A stretch of DNA of 64,000 nt from assembly GCA_964017065.1 (NCBI GenBank), contig OZ024786.1:5309781-5373780 (forward strand), read 5' to 3'. The translations under genes and the position numbers were made by a program. The notes under the pieces were generated by a model. That model made no database searches. It was given only the letters and a program-made list of their open reading frames with translations, and had not been told where the DNA came from. This document shows, one piece after another, positions 1-10,070 of this stretch. How positions within the stretch are numbered: the first letter of the stretch is position 1; each line of letters opens with the position of its first letter. Origin of the DNA: Haliclona indistincta (Eukaryota; Porifera; Demospongiae; Haplosclerida; Chalinidae).

Positions 1-501
1 CTGCCCATGTGAATGGGAACCACTGGTGCCTAGCTGTGAGTCATTTAAACCAACACATCCTTTGTCGCACCATAATTCAAATTCTGTTTCGTAGGGCATT
101 GACATAGTTCATCAGCAGTTTTTCTATTTTGATCCTCTGAGAAGGCCAGCATGTACAAGGCATCTTGACATTCTCAAGTTGGTTATTTGCATGTTTTTAT
201 TGCTGGCTTTATGTGTTGATTGTACTCTGCAGGAAGATAATTCATTGTCACCTATTGAAAAATCCACCTGAGGATGTCATGCCTTTGCCAGGGTGGACAT
301 TAATAGAGGCTGACCAAGTCCAGGTAAATTAAAGCTATGGGTTTTGTAAATGTAGGCATAATTAATTTTTATGGTTTTTTCATAGAATTTTTCTCACACA
401 TTACTGTCTTATGGTTCATTCTCATGCAGTCGGTGATACATGCTATGACAAAGAAGAATCCTGGATTAAGCAAAGAAGAGATTCAACTTTTCTTCAAATG
501 A
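1..501 (+). CDS. 3' end of a Ulp1/C48 protease-like gene (partial)
   Basis: Four exons fit in phase: 1-35, 119-177, 233-323 and 430-501 (stop TGA). The first two join as NGNHWCLA followed by FFYFDPLRRPACTRHL. This resembles the catalytic-His segment of Ulp1/SENP cysteine proteases, where an HW pair is followed by a hydrophobic strand and an Asp-containing turn. Those enzymes cleave SUMO or other ubiquitin-like proteins from their targets. The gene enters from outside the window, so the start is missing, and the usual Gln and Cys catalytic residues are not seen in the short tail (DVMPLPGWTLIEADQVQ and on). It is therefore either a diverged C48-like domain or a truncated transposon-borne copy. 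All three introns have GT-AG ends. The family call rests on one short motif; the exon chain is more secure than the function. Confidence 0.45.
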
Positions 502-572
502 TTGTGTGATACTATTACTTCATTGCATAATATATAATTTTAAACGAATGGCTTTGTACATCACTCGATCTT

Positions 573-578
573 AATAAA
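573..578 (+). promoter_or_regulatory. Polyadenylation signal AATAAA
   Basis: AATAAA lies 72 bases after the TGA of the Ulp1-like gene, the expected spacing for its 3' end. Confidence 0.45.
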
Positions 579-736
579 CGACACTGTGGGTGCATAGTTA
601 AATGTAGAACACGACACAACTTGTCCTGGAGTACGAAGACCTCACTTGATGCCATGTAGATAGGCTAGTGGCTGCTGTGGTATGCTTATGCGTATCTACA
701 GAATGAGCAAGTGACTTGCGCATTCTGTAGACTGCC

Positions 737-841
737 CATTCTATAGAATGCGCAGCACATTCTATAGAATGGGCGCCATTCTATAGAATGGCGCCCATTC
801 TAGGAATTCCTAGAATGAGCAGCGCATTCTATAGAATGCGC
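737..841. repeat. Cluster of perfect palindromes built on CATTCTATAGAATG
   Basis: The 14-base palindrome CATTCTATAGAATG occurs at 737-750, 758-771 and 777-790, and inside a 20-base palindrome at 822-841. A 22-base palindrome centred on GGAATTCC lies at 796-817. The block 765-802 is a single perfect 38-base palindrome. No coding frame is involved. The cluster could extrude cruciforms. Confidence 0.85.
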
Positions 842-891
842 AAATTCCTAGAATGTGCGGAACACATACACAGATACACAAACAGACTACC

Positions 892-925
892 GTATGCCCC
901 GTGGCTCCGCCCACCGAGGCATAAC
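892..925 (-). repeat. 34-bp dispersed repeat, copy 1
   Basis: A 34-base sequence with ends GTATGCC and GGCATAAC. It is found again in the opposite orientation at 15364-15397 with only a few differences. The ends are partly inverted copies of each other, as in a tiny MITE or recombination remnant. Confidence 0.6.
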
Positions 926-1208
926 TACTGCCATAGGAACTAGAATCACAGTAGCATAAGCCCATGTTCTGTCTGCACAGCGCCAACTAACATCAACATT
1001 TTCTTCCCAATCTGGGTAGCAACAGAGCAGTTTGCAACTGATTCAAGATCTTCAGTTGAGTACTCAAATCGGTAGAATGACATTGTGAGATTTAATCGAA
1101 GTAATTGTCGGTTTGTGTAATGATTATTGTTGAAATAGACAAGATAATAGTCATCTTTGTACTCTACTTGAAATGAGAAACGATGCTTATGCTCAGAGCA
1201 TGGCAAAG

Positions 1209-2285
1209 TAGGCCTGAGCTGATTATTCTTTTATTTTTTCCTATTATTCTTTTTAGAATTTCTAAATTTTTAATCCTATTATTCCCATGAAATTGACCGA
1301 TTATTCTCAGATTATTCCTATGTTTTCAAAAAAATGTGATTGAAACCCAATTACAAAATTCATGTGAAGTGAATAAAAACTAGCTAATCATTACAATTCT
1401 GTTCGATTCGTCACTGTAGCATAACAGAGGCTTCAACATAATATTCAAGTGTTGATAGCTGCCTCATCCTAAATGAGTTATTCAAAACAGAAGCACTTTC
1501 TGCAGCACCAGAAGAAGGCTAAGAAGAAAATTCATTTTGAGCTTTTTCACTCTATTTTGGAACAGATGATGAATTGTCATTCCAAAACTGTAAGCTCGAA
1601 TACTCAGAAGAAATCTCTTTCTCTAAGAATAGCATATTTTGGAAATTCTTCTCTAAGCTCAGATAACTTTGTTCAGTGGTATAATCAAGTTATAAATGGA
1701 AGATTAAGTAAAATTAAATAGCGATACAAACGATGTCCTTCAGGCAATGTTTACTAAAGGATTTTCAGCCCTGTCATAAACCTTCATCATTGCATGCCTC
1801 TGCAATTTCTACATCATTTCGTTGCCTTTTTAAAGCTTAAGCCTATGGCCGCTTCTTTCCCTTGGGAGGCGGATTACGATCGATTGCCTTCTGTTTCCTT
1901 GAAAGTTCAGAAGGCCTTGGAGGACGTAGCACGGTAAGAATACTAGGTGATGCAGCTTGCTTAGCAGCTGCTGGCATTGCATTGCGGGTATAGCATGCAG
2001 CAACATGATTCTGTGATCCTGTTTGATCGTCTGACGATTCGTACTGGCTTCCTCAGGCTTCGCTATCTATGGCTATCCCTCAGAGACAGTTCGTAATCGG
2101 CGTCACCATTCGCTCTCATGATCGACTCTTCTATTGCTGCTCATGCTGCAGCTTCTAATAAGACAGTTTTAGCTGCCATAGCTATAGTGATTCGGCTTGA
2201 CGTAACAAAATTCGACCAATTATTCCAGAATATTCTCAAATTCTTTTCGTTGCAAAATTATTCTGGCATAATCAGCGCAGGCCTA
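1209..2285. mobile_element. hAT-like non-autonomous DNA transposon with 8-bp TSD
   Basis: The ends are inverted: left TAGGCCTGAGCTGATTAT, right (complement) TAGGCCTGCGCTGATTAT, one mismatch in 18. The element is flanked by a perfect 8-base direct repeat TGGCAAAG (1201-1208 and 2286-2293). Eight-base duplications and TAGG-type ends fit the hAT superfamily. The interior (1,077 bp in all) has no full transposase. A minus-strand stretch at about 1843-2037 encodes RPPRPSELSRKQKAIDRNPP, resembling a linker after the BED finger in hAT-like transposases. A plus-strand Lys-rich ORF of 82 codons (1473-1721) looks incidental. The element sits inside the broken membrane-protein gene. Confidence 0.75.
1843..2037 (-). 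pseudogene. Remnant of hAT-like transposase N-terminal linker
   Basis: Open minus-strand stretch inside the hAT-like element, ending at TAG (1843-1845). It encodes a basic Pro/Ser-rich peptide with SPSILTVLRPPRPSELSRK and NPPPKGKKRP. I recall similar tails after BED fingers in hAT-like transposases of cnidarians and sponges. No finger or catalytic part is present. Confidence 0.3.
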
Positions 2286-3302
2286 TGGCAAAGGTCTTAT
2301 CGAAAAGAAGCCAACGGCAAGATCAGTTGTAGGTTCTTCAACCCACTTATCAAATCTGGTCTTTCCCTTAATAAGATAAAAGACACCACCAGCTGAATCA
2401 GGTAGAGTACACAGCTCCAAGGTGAATTCAGAGTTATAGGGTACAGATAGTAGCTCCAGTATCGGTAGTTGTTGTCAGCTATTGTCAGTTCGCTGTTGAA
2501 AATGGTGAAATTGTTCTGGTCAGTGAGTTCAGGAGTATCTATAATGAGATACAGAGAGGATCCTACACGGATTGACTGATCTCTGAGAGTTACGCCGGCA
2601 CAGAAAGAAGAGGATCCATAAGACACAATCCGTGTATCACCAGGAGAGAAGGAGATGCTAAACCATATTGAAGGGCCCCAAGGCTAACTGCTACTATGAC
2701 AATACTGAATATGAAGAAAAATGCCCAAAGCTGGTAGAAGAATAATGAGAGGTATGCCTATGCATTTACAGCAGCTGGAGCCACAACAGTCACAGTTGTC
2801 ACTAGAGTAGTGGACCTCACGTCTGTATCGCTTTGTGTACCCATAGCTGTAGCTACGACTGAAATTCCAAGTGCTTCCCCCTCCTCCGCCTCCCCCTCCT
2901 CCTCCTCTCCCTCCTCCTCCCCTCCTCCATGTCACAGAGAGAAGTGATGCATGATCCATCATGACATCATCATAACACACCTTATCACCAATAATTATTT
3001 CACTCATGCTCCCCACTCACTCTACCACTAAATTATTTATAACCTCAAACACAACATGATCTATGAGCGTATTCCTCGTCCTGTTTTCCCTCCCAATAAT
3101 AAATAAAAAATTTTGATGTCTTAACATTTTTACAAATTATTATGTGAATGTAAATTTTTCTCTTGTCTCTCATCAACTTGTGGTGATACTGATCAGTAAA
3201 AATAGATTTTTGGCTCAAAGGTGCAAAAAAATTACCCAAAATTATTAGATGTTACATAAAAATTCTGTGCAAAATTACAAATGTTCATATGTCAGCTCCT
3301 TC

Positions 3303-3465
3303 TCTAGTACAGCAGATATGTGCAGAAATTTTACATGATTGTGCTCTTTGATGATACAAGCATAAAATTTTGTATGCAGTTAGAGTATGACCTAAGGGAA
3401 TAAAATAGCTATAGGGACATCTCAGATTATTTCCGTGAATAAAAATAATAGGTATTTTAAATAAC
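3303..3465 (+). repeat. Left arm of inverted repeat flanking the CXC/nuclease gene
   Basis: From TAGTACAGCAGATA (3305) inward, this matches the reverse complement of 8548-8697 through GATTGTGCTCTT, GATGATACAAGCAT, GTTAGAGT and CTATAGGG. Identity is roughly three quarters over about 150 bases by eye, with an 11-base gap. Confidence 0.7.
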
Positions 3466-3802
3466 AAATATTAATTAAATGAAATTCATTTAATTACAAC
3501 AGTATAGTAAGATTTTGTACATAATTCTTGTCAGAATATGTTTAGTGTATGAGTGCACTTCTAGCTGCATGTTTATAAGTCCTAAATAGGCATATTAGCA
3601 TGTTTACACTTCAAATCGACACCCCGAAAAATATTAAAACATACAGTTTTAGAATCCCATGTGCTCTGCCACATGCTGGGACAGTAGCAAGACAGAGATA
3701 AGATTCTTTCAAGTAAGTAGTTTATAGTTGTCACAAATCTTATTACTAAATCTTTCCTGAATCTTTCTGTACTTTAGTGCATTTAAGCCGTGAGGAGTAA
3801 GA

Positions 3803-6800
3803 ATGGATAAGACACATAGAATGCTCAATGTGTACCAACAAACGCAAGATATTCCAATACAGCCAGTGACTGACTGGACAGAATGTATTATCTGCCAGAA
3901 GGCAACAACAGAAGTATTAAGATGCCCAGCAGAGTCTAAACGTGGCACACAAGGAGCAGGATACCAGAATCTTGCTGATCTTCTTCAGGGGTTTCATAAG
4001 GCTGGAGAGCTTCCAAAAAGCTTAGATTTGTCCAGACTCGATGATGGAGGAGGCATTGAGGCAACATTAAATGAGCGCAAGGCAAAGTGGCATGACTCAT
4101 GCAGACTCCTATATAACAGAACTATGCTTCAACGAGTAGAAAAGAGAAAATTGCCACCATCAGAAGATGACGATTCTATTTCTTGTAGCAGTTCAAAGTT
4201 TACTCGTCGAAGTATGGAATGTGCAAGAACTTCAATTGAAACATGCTATTTCTGTGGTAAAACAGCACAAGATGAACCCTTAAGAAAAGCATCAACCTTT
4301 GATGTTGACACTAATGTCCGACGATGTGCTATTAAGTTGCAAGATGAGCGACTTCTTGCCAAGTTAAGTGCAGGTGATCTAATTGCACAAGATGCTCAGT
4401 ATCATGTACAGTGTCTGGTATCGCTGTACAATCAAGCAAGAGAATCCAAATCATCCGATATCATCGATCCAGTCAGTGTGAACGAAGGAATTGCTTTTGC
4501 TGAACTGGTATCTTATATAGAAGATTCACAAAAGGATTCTTTAGTTGCACCAGTCTTTAAGCTAACAGATTTAGTGAATCTGTATACCACAAGAGTGAAA
4601 CAGCTTGGAACAGACGTAATAGGACGAGTTCATTCTACCAAGCTTAAGAATAGAATTCTGGGATATTTTCAAGAGATGGAGGCCCACAAGAAAGGCAGAG
4701 ATGTGATCCTGATTTTCAACAAAGATGTTGGAGCTGCTCTTAAAAAGGCATGCGACTACGATGCTGACAGTGATGCTGTCCACCTTGCCAGGGCTGCTAA
4801 AATAGTTAGAAGAGACATGTTCAAGCACAGAAATCAATTTGATGGTTCGTTTGAAACAAATTGTCAAGAGACCTCAGTTCCAGCATCCCTTCTTGCTCTA
4901 GTTTCTATGGTAGTAAATGGACCGAACATTGAGACTCAGTCGAATGCTACCACACCTCAGTCTGTTCTTACTATTTCTCAGTTGCTAATGCACAACAGCT
5001 TCAAGAGACATCGAACTCAGCAGTCAACCAACATAGTTAGGCACAGTCAAGAGCGTGAAACACCTTTGCCTATATATGTTGGAATGATGATTCACACTAA
5101 AACTCGCAAGCGTGAACTTGTGGACACCTTGTATGAACTAGGAATAAGTATCTCCTATGATCGTTGCATGAGTATCTCTACTGAGCTTGGAAACAAGATC
5201 TGTAGCTACTATCAAAGACAAAATGCTGTCTGTCCTCCTGAGCTTAAAGTTGGTATTTTTACGACAGCTGCAGTCGACAACATTGATCACAACCCTAGTT
5301 CAATCAGTGCACATGACGCTTTCCATGGTACTGCTCTCTCTCTTTTTCAACATCCAGACAAGCATAACACAGGAGTTCGTCAAGTTATTACAGCACAAGA
5401 AGATGTTCCTAACAATGGAAAGCTTGCTTGTTTGCCAGAGAGTTATACTAGCGTTCCACCAACCATGCAAGTCAGGCAAGATTCACCTATGCCAATTCAG
5501 AAAGGTCCAAGCAAAGTAACATGTCAGATTATATCACAGGCTGTGCAAGAGGAGTATAGGTGAGTATTCAAAACATTGTTTAAATTAAATTCCATATGCT
5601 TTCCATAGATGGCTTGCTCATTTGAATGAGGTTCTTGAAAATGAAAGTCTCGAAAATGAAATGATTTCTTGGGCTGCCTACCATGCCAGTCAATCATTGT
5701 CCCCAGAGATCAATGATTTGGCACTTATTTCAATGCTACCTCTTTTCCATGATCAGGCCAAGTCAGTAGCCATGATACGACACTCCATGGATATTGTGAA
5801 AACAGCAGTGAATATCTTAAATCAAGGTCAGATTCCAGTCATTGCATGCGACCAGCCGTTGTATACGCTTGCAAAGCAAATTCAATGGACATGGCCAACA
5901 ACTTATGGCGAAGATCACTTTGTTGTGATGTTTGGCGGGCTACACATTGAGATGGCAGCTTTAAAGACACTTGGTGATCTTCTTGAAGACAGTGGATGGA
6001 CAGGAGCACTTGTTCAGGCCGGAGTTGCATCATCTGGAAAAGCTGATTCATTTTTGAAGGCAAGTCATGTTACACGCACTCGAAGAGCCCACCAAGTCAC
6101 AGCTAGTAGCCTCTATCTTCTTTTGCAAAAAGCTTATTCAGAGTACAGCGTTGAGACAGATGACGAATTGTTGTCATTTGAAGATTGGTGCACAGAAAAA
6201 GCTTCTTCAAGTCCTCACTTTCAATTCTGGTATAACATCTTGCAACTAGAACTTAATGTGATGATCTATGTGAGAGCAATACGAGAAGGTAATTTTCAGC
6301 TGTACATAGAAGCTCTGACCAAGATTGTTCCATGGTTTTTTGCTTTGGATCACACGCATTATGCCAGATGGATACCTGTCCACTTGCGTGACATGGTGTC
6401 TTTACAAGATCGCCATCCCACAATCTACTCTGAGTTCATGAAAGGAAAATTTGTTGTAAAGAAGTCAAAGCATGCATTCTCAGCTATTGCAATCGATCAA
6501 GCACACGAACAGAATAATGCTCATGTAAAAGGTGATGGTGGTGCGGTAGGCCTTACTGAAAATCCATCAGCTTTACGTCGTTGGATGGTGTCTGGTCCTG
6601 AGATGGCTCGTGTAATTGGTGAATTTGAAGACTCAGTTATGAAAAAAAGAAAAGAATCCAGCTTACATCATGAGCAGAAGAGGCACGTGCAAATAGCCTT
6701 TGCAAAGGATGTGCAAGCATTAACCAGAGTAATCCAGGAAATGGGTAATCCCTTCTGTGAAACCAGCCCTGACCTTATTGTACTTGATACCAGAGATGTT

Positions 6801-8435
6801 GCTGATGCACTGGTGGCAAACATGGTTCACAAGATTGCAGCACTTGGCCAAGACCAATATGACTCCTATGTTAAAGAGAGATTGGTCAGCAAAACCATTG
6901 CAATTACAGATCCTCTAAAGCGCAATAGCTTACCCCTCTTTAGTCGACCTCCAGTGAAACAAAAGTCAACTAAACAAATGCAAGTATCAACATTGAAGAG
7001 TAACTGTTCTCTTTTCTCTCGACTGTATATCGCTTCTCAAATACGCAGTGGTGATCTTGATGATTTCTTCCAGCATGAAAACCAGGTTTGTCCACCAGCT
7101 CTTTCACAGAATGGAATGTTGCGATCTGGAACAAAGTCAGACTTACTTACCTGTTTGGAAAACACTCTACTTGCAGCTAGAGAGCATGCCTCTACCAGTC
7201 ACTCTTCTGTACAGGTCTCATGCACTATCCTCGATGGTGCTGCTATAGTCAACATGTTGCAACCTGGTGCTGCTAAGACTTTTCAAGAATATGCAACTGA
7301 TATCTTCATACCATATCTGACATCACTGCTTCGGCATGTCACCAGACTAGATATAGTCTGGGATGAGTACATAAAGCACAGCTTAAAGGCAGATACACGA
7401 AGCAAAAGAGGAAAAGGAATAAGAAGACGAGTTGAGCCAGCAAGTCAAGTTCCAGGAAACTGGCAGGCATTTCTTCGCATCAATGACAACAAGGTTGAAC
7501 TTTTCTCTTTTCTTGCGAGGAATATAATAGCTACCATTGACACAAATAAGCAAGTCATTACTACACTCCATACTGATGTGATCTGCCGTAATAAACAAGA
7601 CAAGCAAGGTCTAGCTCCTTGCACTCATGAAGAGGCTGACACTCGTATGCTTTTGCACTTAGAAAATGCTGTGCAACATGGACACAACAAGATTTCGATA
7701 AGGACAGTGGACACTGACGTTGTTGTCCTAGCTATAACAACTGCTCAGCGACTTCAAATCAAAGAATTATGGGTTGTATTTGGTGTTGGAAAACACTTTC
7801 GACACATTCCAGCCCATGAAATTGCCAGAACATTAGGCGCCAGTTCATGCATAGGACTGCCAATGTTCCATGCTCTTACGGGATGTGACACTGTATCATT
7901 CTTTGGGGGCAGAGGAAAGAAAACTGCATGGGAGGTTTGGAAAGTGTATACAGATGTCACTCCAGCATTTTGTGCTTTGGCTGCTAGACCAACACCGCAA
8001 ACTATTGACACATGGATAGAGAGAGTTGAAAGATTTGTAGTTTTGCTTTATGACCGCACCAGTAGCCAGATGTGTGTTAATAGCGCTAGAAAGGAACTAT
8101 TTACTCAAAAAGGAAGGACAATTGATGGACTGCCTCCAACAAAGGCTGCTCTTGTACAACACATTATGAGGGCTGCTTACCAAGCTGGTCACTGCTGGTC
8201 ACAGACAATGGTTCCTTCACCAGAGCTACCATCACCAAGTCAATGGGGTTGGAACGAAAGTACTGATGGAAATTGGGAAGTAAATTGGACTACTTTGCCA
8301 GAGGCTACACAAGCTTGCAGAGAATTGATACGATGTGGCTGTAAGAAAGGATGTAGAGGACGTTGCAAGTGTCAAAAAGCTGGTCTTGAGTGTACTGCAC
8401 TTTGTTCTTGTGGTGGACTATGTGGTGACTGTTGA
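3803..8435 (+). CDS. 1,527-aa protein: two zinc motifs, FEN/XPG-like nuclease core, C-terminal CXC domain
   Basis: Exon 1 is 3803-5559 and exon 2 is 5609-8435; the 49-base GT-AG intron joins in phase (split Arg586). ATG at 3803 follows an in-frame TGA (3791), which fixes the start. Two C-x2-C...H-x3-C motifs lie at Cys28/31-His97/Cys100 and Cys148/151-His201/Cys204. A VDNIDHN...FHGTALSLFQ segment lies at about 491-515. The C-terminal third has HEEADTR (Glu1260, Glu1261, Asp1263), TVDTDVVVLA (Asp1287, Asp1289) and LTGCDTVSFFGGRGKKTA (Asp1346). This acidic pattern followed by a helix-hairpin-like Gly-rich loop is like FEN1/XPG PIN-type nucleases. Residues 1495-1527 are a Cys-rich tesmin/TSO1-type CXC motif, a DNA-binding fold. 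I recall similar large uncharacterised proteins in marine invertebrates, apparently multicopy. The frame is intact. Nuclease activity is inferred, not shown. Confidence 0.75.
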
Positions 8436-8547
8436 ACAACGTATAAATCAATTGTCTTGCTGTTATTGTTAGAAAAAATTCAAAATCAGTATCAGAAAAT
8501 AATTTTGGGCTATTTAAAACGTTAATTATCACCAATTAAAACTGATT

Positions 8548-8697
8548 TTTTCAAAACGCTCTATTTTTTTCCCAGGGAAAAAGCAGAGATGCCCCTATAG
8601 CCTAAAATATTCCTTGGCACACACTCTAACTACACACAAAATTTCATGCTTGTATCATCGAAGAGCACAATCATTACACCTATCTGCTGTACTATGT
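8548..8697 (-). repeat. Right arm of inverted repeat flanking the CXC/nuclease gene
   Basis: Reverse-complement partner of 3303-3465. Its outer end (ACTA at about 8693) directly precedes the truncated death-domain exon copy. Confidence 0.7.
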
Positions 8698-8765
8698 CCC
8701 AACTTGGAACCACTTGACTGGTCTCTTCCGAGCAACATGAGTCATCAGTTCATGCATCTCTGGAC
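8697..8765 (-). pseudogene. Truncated death-domain exon (copy B)
   Basis: The minus strand encodes MHELMTHVARKRPVKWFQVG and then runs into the inverted repeat. It matches the first 65 or so bases of the fuller exon at 12366-12655. Further right, 8780-8870 matches 12680-12765, so the two loci share a duplicated exon with flanking intron. Confidence 0.6.
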
Positions 8766-8958
8766 TCTCAGATAGTCCGGAAAGATAAAGCACAAGATCA
8801 TTTTCATGCATTTTCATTATAATTATTAACCTTGTTATAATTATTAACCTTGAGTTGCTGTATGATGAACTGCTGCACCTGTTAATCTAGTTTCTGTTAT
8901 TCCTATAGCAACATAAGAGATCAACTTATACATTGTGGTCTTCATGCAAACTGCCTCT

Positions 8959-9429
8959 TTACCCTTTGATCCACTTGTTTATCCAGGTCTGCTTAGGACG
9001 AGTGGGAAGACCATGACAAATTCCACTATTCATCTTTGGTAAATACTCCGCTGCATGACGGCTTGTCTCACTATTGCAGAAGCAAGGGAAGAAGAGATCA
9101 TTGAGTACGCTGGCGTTGCTGTTGTAATGGAGACCCTGGATGACAGCTGCCACGGCACTTGAGACACTGCGGAAGACGGTGTCACAACAATACTGCATCT
9201 GAGCTGGACTAACAGGATATTCTTCAAATTTGGAATTGACAGATATCTCGAGGAATTTGAGATGCACAGCTAACTTGACAAGGAGTTGGAATTTGTTGCT
9301 GACAGACACAACAAGAGTGGCTTCATTGCAGCACAGACTGTCTTTATTGGTTGGCAAGCACCATTCAAGGTCGAGCGATTTCTCTTGTTTCTTTTGTAAG
9401 TAAGCAACCACAGAGCTAAACACACCCAC
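8959..9429 (-). pseudogene. C-terminal piece of a Roco/NLR-like protein
   Basis: A minus-strand frame of 156 codons. The part with MQYCCDTVFRSVSSAVAAVI, LHYNSN, FFPCFC and RHAAEYLP, ending near TWINKWIKG, resembles the region after the COR/GTPase domain in invertebrate Roco-type proteins, where a helix, a Cys-rich strand and a Trp-containing end precede a death domain. A donor-like GGTAAAG overlaps the apparent stop at 8959, so splicing to the death-domain exon at 8697-8765 is possible. The upstream part of the gene is not recognisable; it would lie in the repeat-filled region to the right. Family call from memory; 'gene remnant' is more certain than the domain name. Confidence 0.4.
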
Positions 9430-9509
9430 TATGGAGGAGGCAGCTATGACATAGTTAGTGATCTGACAGATATAAAGCTATCTATACATGTACACTATGA
9501 TTGAAGTCA

Positions 9510-10070
9510 CACACACCACTCGCTCACTCACTCACTCCCTCACTCGCTCGCTCACACCACTCACTCACTCACTCGCTCACTCACTCACTCACACCACTCA
9601 CTCGCTCGCTCACACCACTCACTCGCTCGCTCGCTCACTCACTCACACCACTCACTCGCTCGCTCACTCACTCACTCACTCACTCACTCACTCACTCACT
9701 CACACCACTCACTCGCTCACACCACTCACTCACTCGCTCACACCACTCACTCACACCACTCACTCGCTCGCTCGCTCACTCACTCACCCACTCACTCACA
9801 CCACTCACTCGCTCACTCACACGCTTGCTCACACCACCCACTCACTCACTCGCTCAGTCACTCACTCACAAAACTCACTCGCTCATTCACGCCACTCACT
9901 CACACCCTCACTCGCTCGCTCGCTCGCTTGCTTGCTTGCTCACTCACTCACTCACGCCACTCACTCACGCCACTCACTCACTCATTCACTCACCCACTCA
10001 CTCACCCACCCACTCCCATTTCCACTCACTCACCCACTCACTCACTCACTCACTCACTCACCCACATATA
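9510..10070. repeat. Interrupted (CACT/CGCT)n microsatellite, block 1
   Basis: Tetranucleotide array of CACT with many CGCT, CACACC and CTTG variants. Both long open frames through it (Leu-Thr-His-Ser repeats) are artefacts of a period-4 repeat without stops. No sign of expression. Confidence 0.9.

Larger units (their letters stand above)
946..3016 (-). pseudogene. Type II membrane protein with APD1-4-like (DUF4792/DUF4793) ectodomain, broken
   Basis: Read right to left: a start near 3016-3007, a glycine-rich run (2878-2935), a Cys-rich juxtamembrane motif CDCCGSSCCKC, a long hydrophobic segment (about 2680-2750), then ectodomain pieces beginning SFSPGDTRIVSYGSSSFC (about 2600-2660), a tract ending near YRYWSYYLYP (about 2445), a shifted-frame tract SEFTLELCTLPDSAGG (about 2390-2430), and VEYKDDYYLVYFNNNHY (about 1090-1180), ending at 946. 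Spacing and motifs recall the ectodomain of APD1-4-type E3 ligases and related invertebrate membrane proteins; the family assignment is from memory. At least three one-base frame changes (near 2735, 2660 and 2445) and a 1,077-bp hAT-like insertion break it. Across the insertion the frame resumes cleanly once the element and one target copy are ignored. Confidence 0.45.
3303..8697 (+). mobile_element. Candidate mobile element carrying a CXC/FEN-like nuclease gene
   Basis: The single long gene at 3803-8435 lies between two inverted repeats of about 150 bp whose outer ends both begin TAGTACAGCAGATA, leaving about 340 bp upstream and 110 bp downstream. This is the layout of a 5.4-kb DNA transposon with terminal inverted repeats. 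No target duplication is evident: the left flank reads CTCCTTCTC and the right flank TGTCCCAACTT. The right end abuts a truncated death-domain exon, whose missing half is not next to the left end. The pair may therefore be true termini or two copies of a dispersed repeat. The protein does not match a classical transposase that I recognise. Confidence 0.45.

Noticed and set aside
3303..8697. Target-site duplication for the CXC element
   Set aside because: Compared both flanks; no shared 2-10-base direct repeat could be defended.
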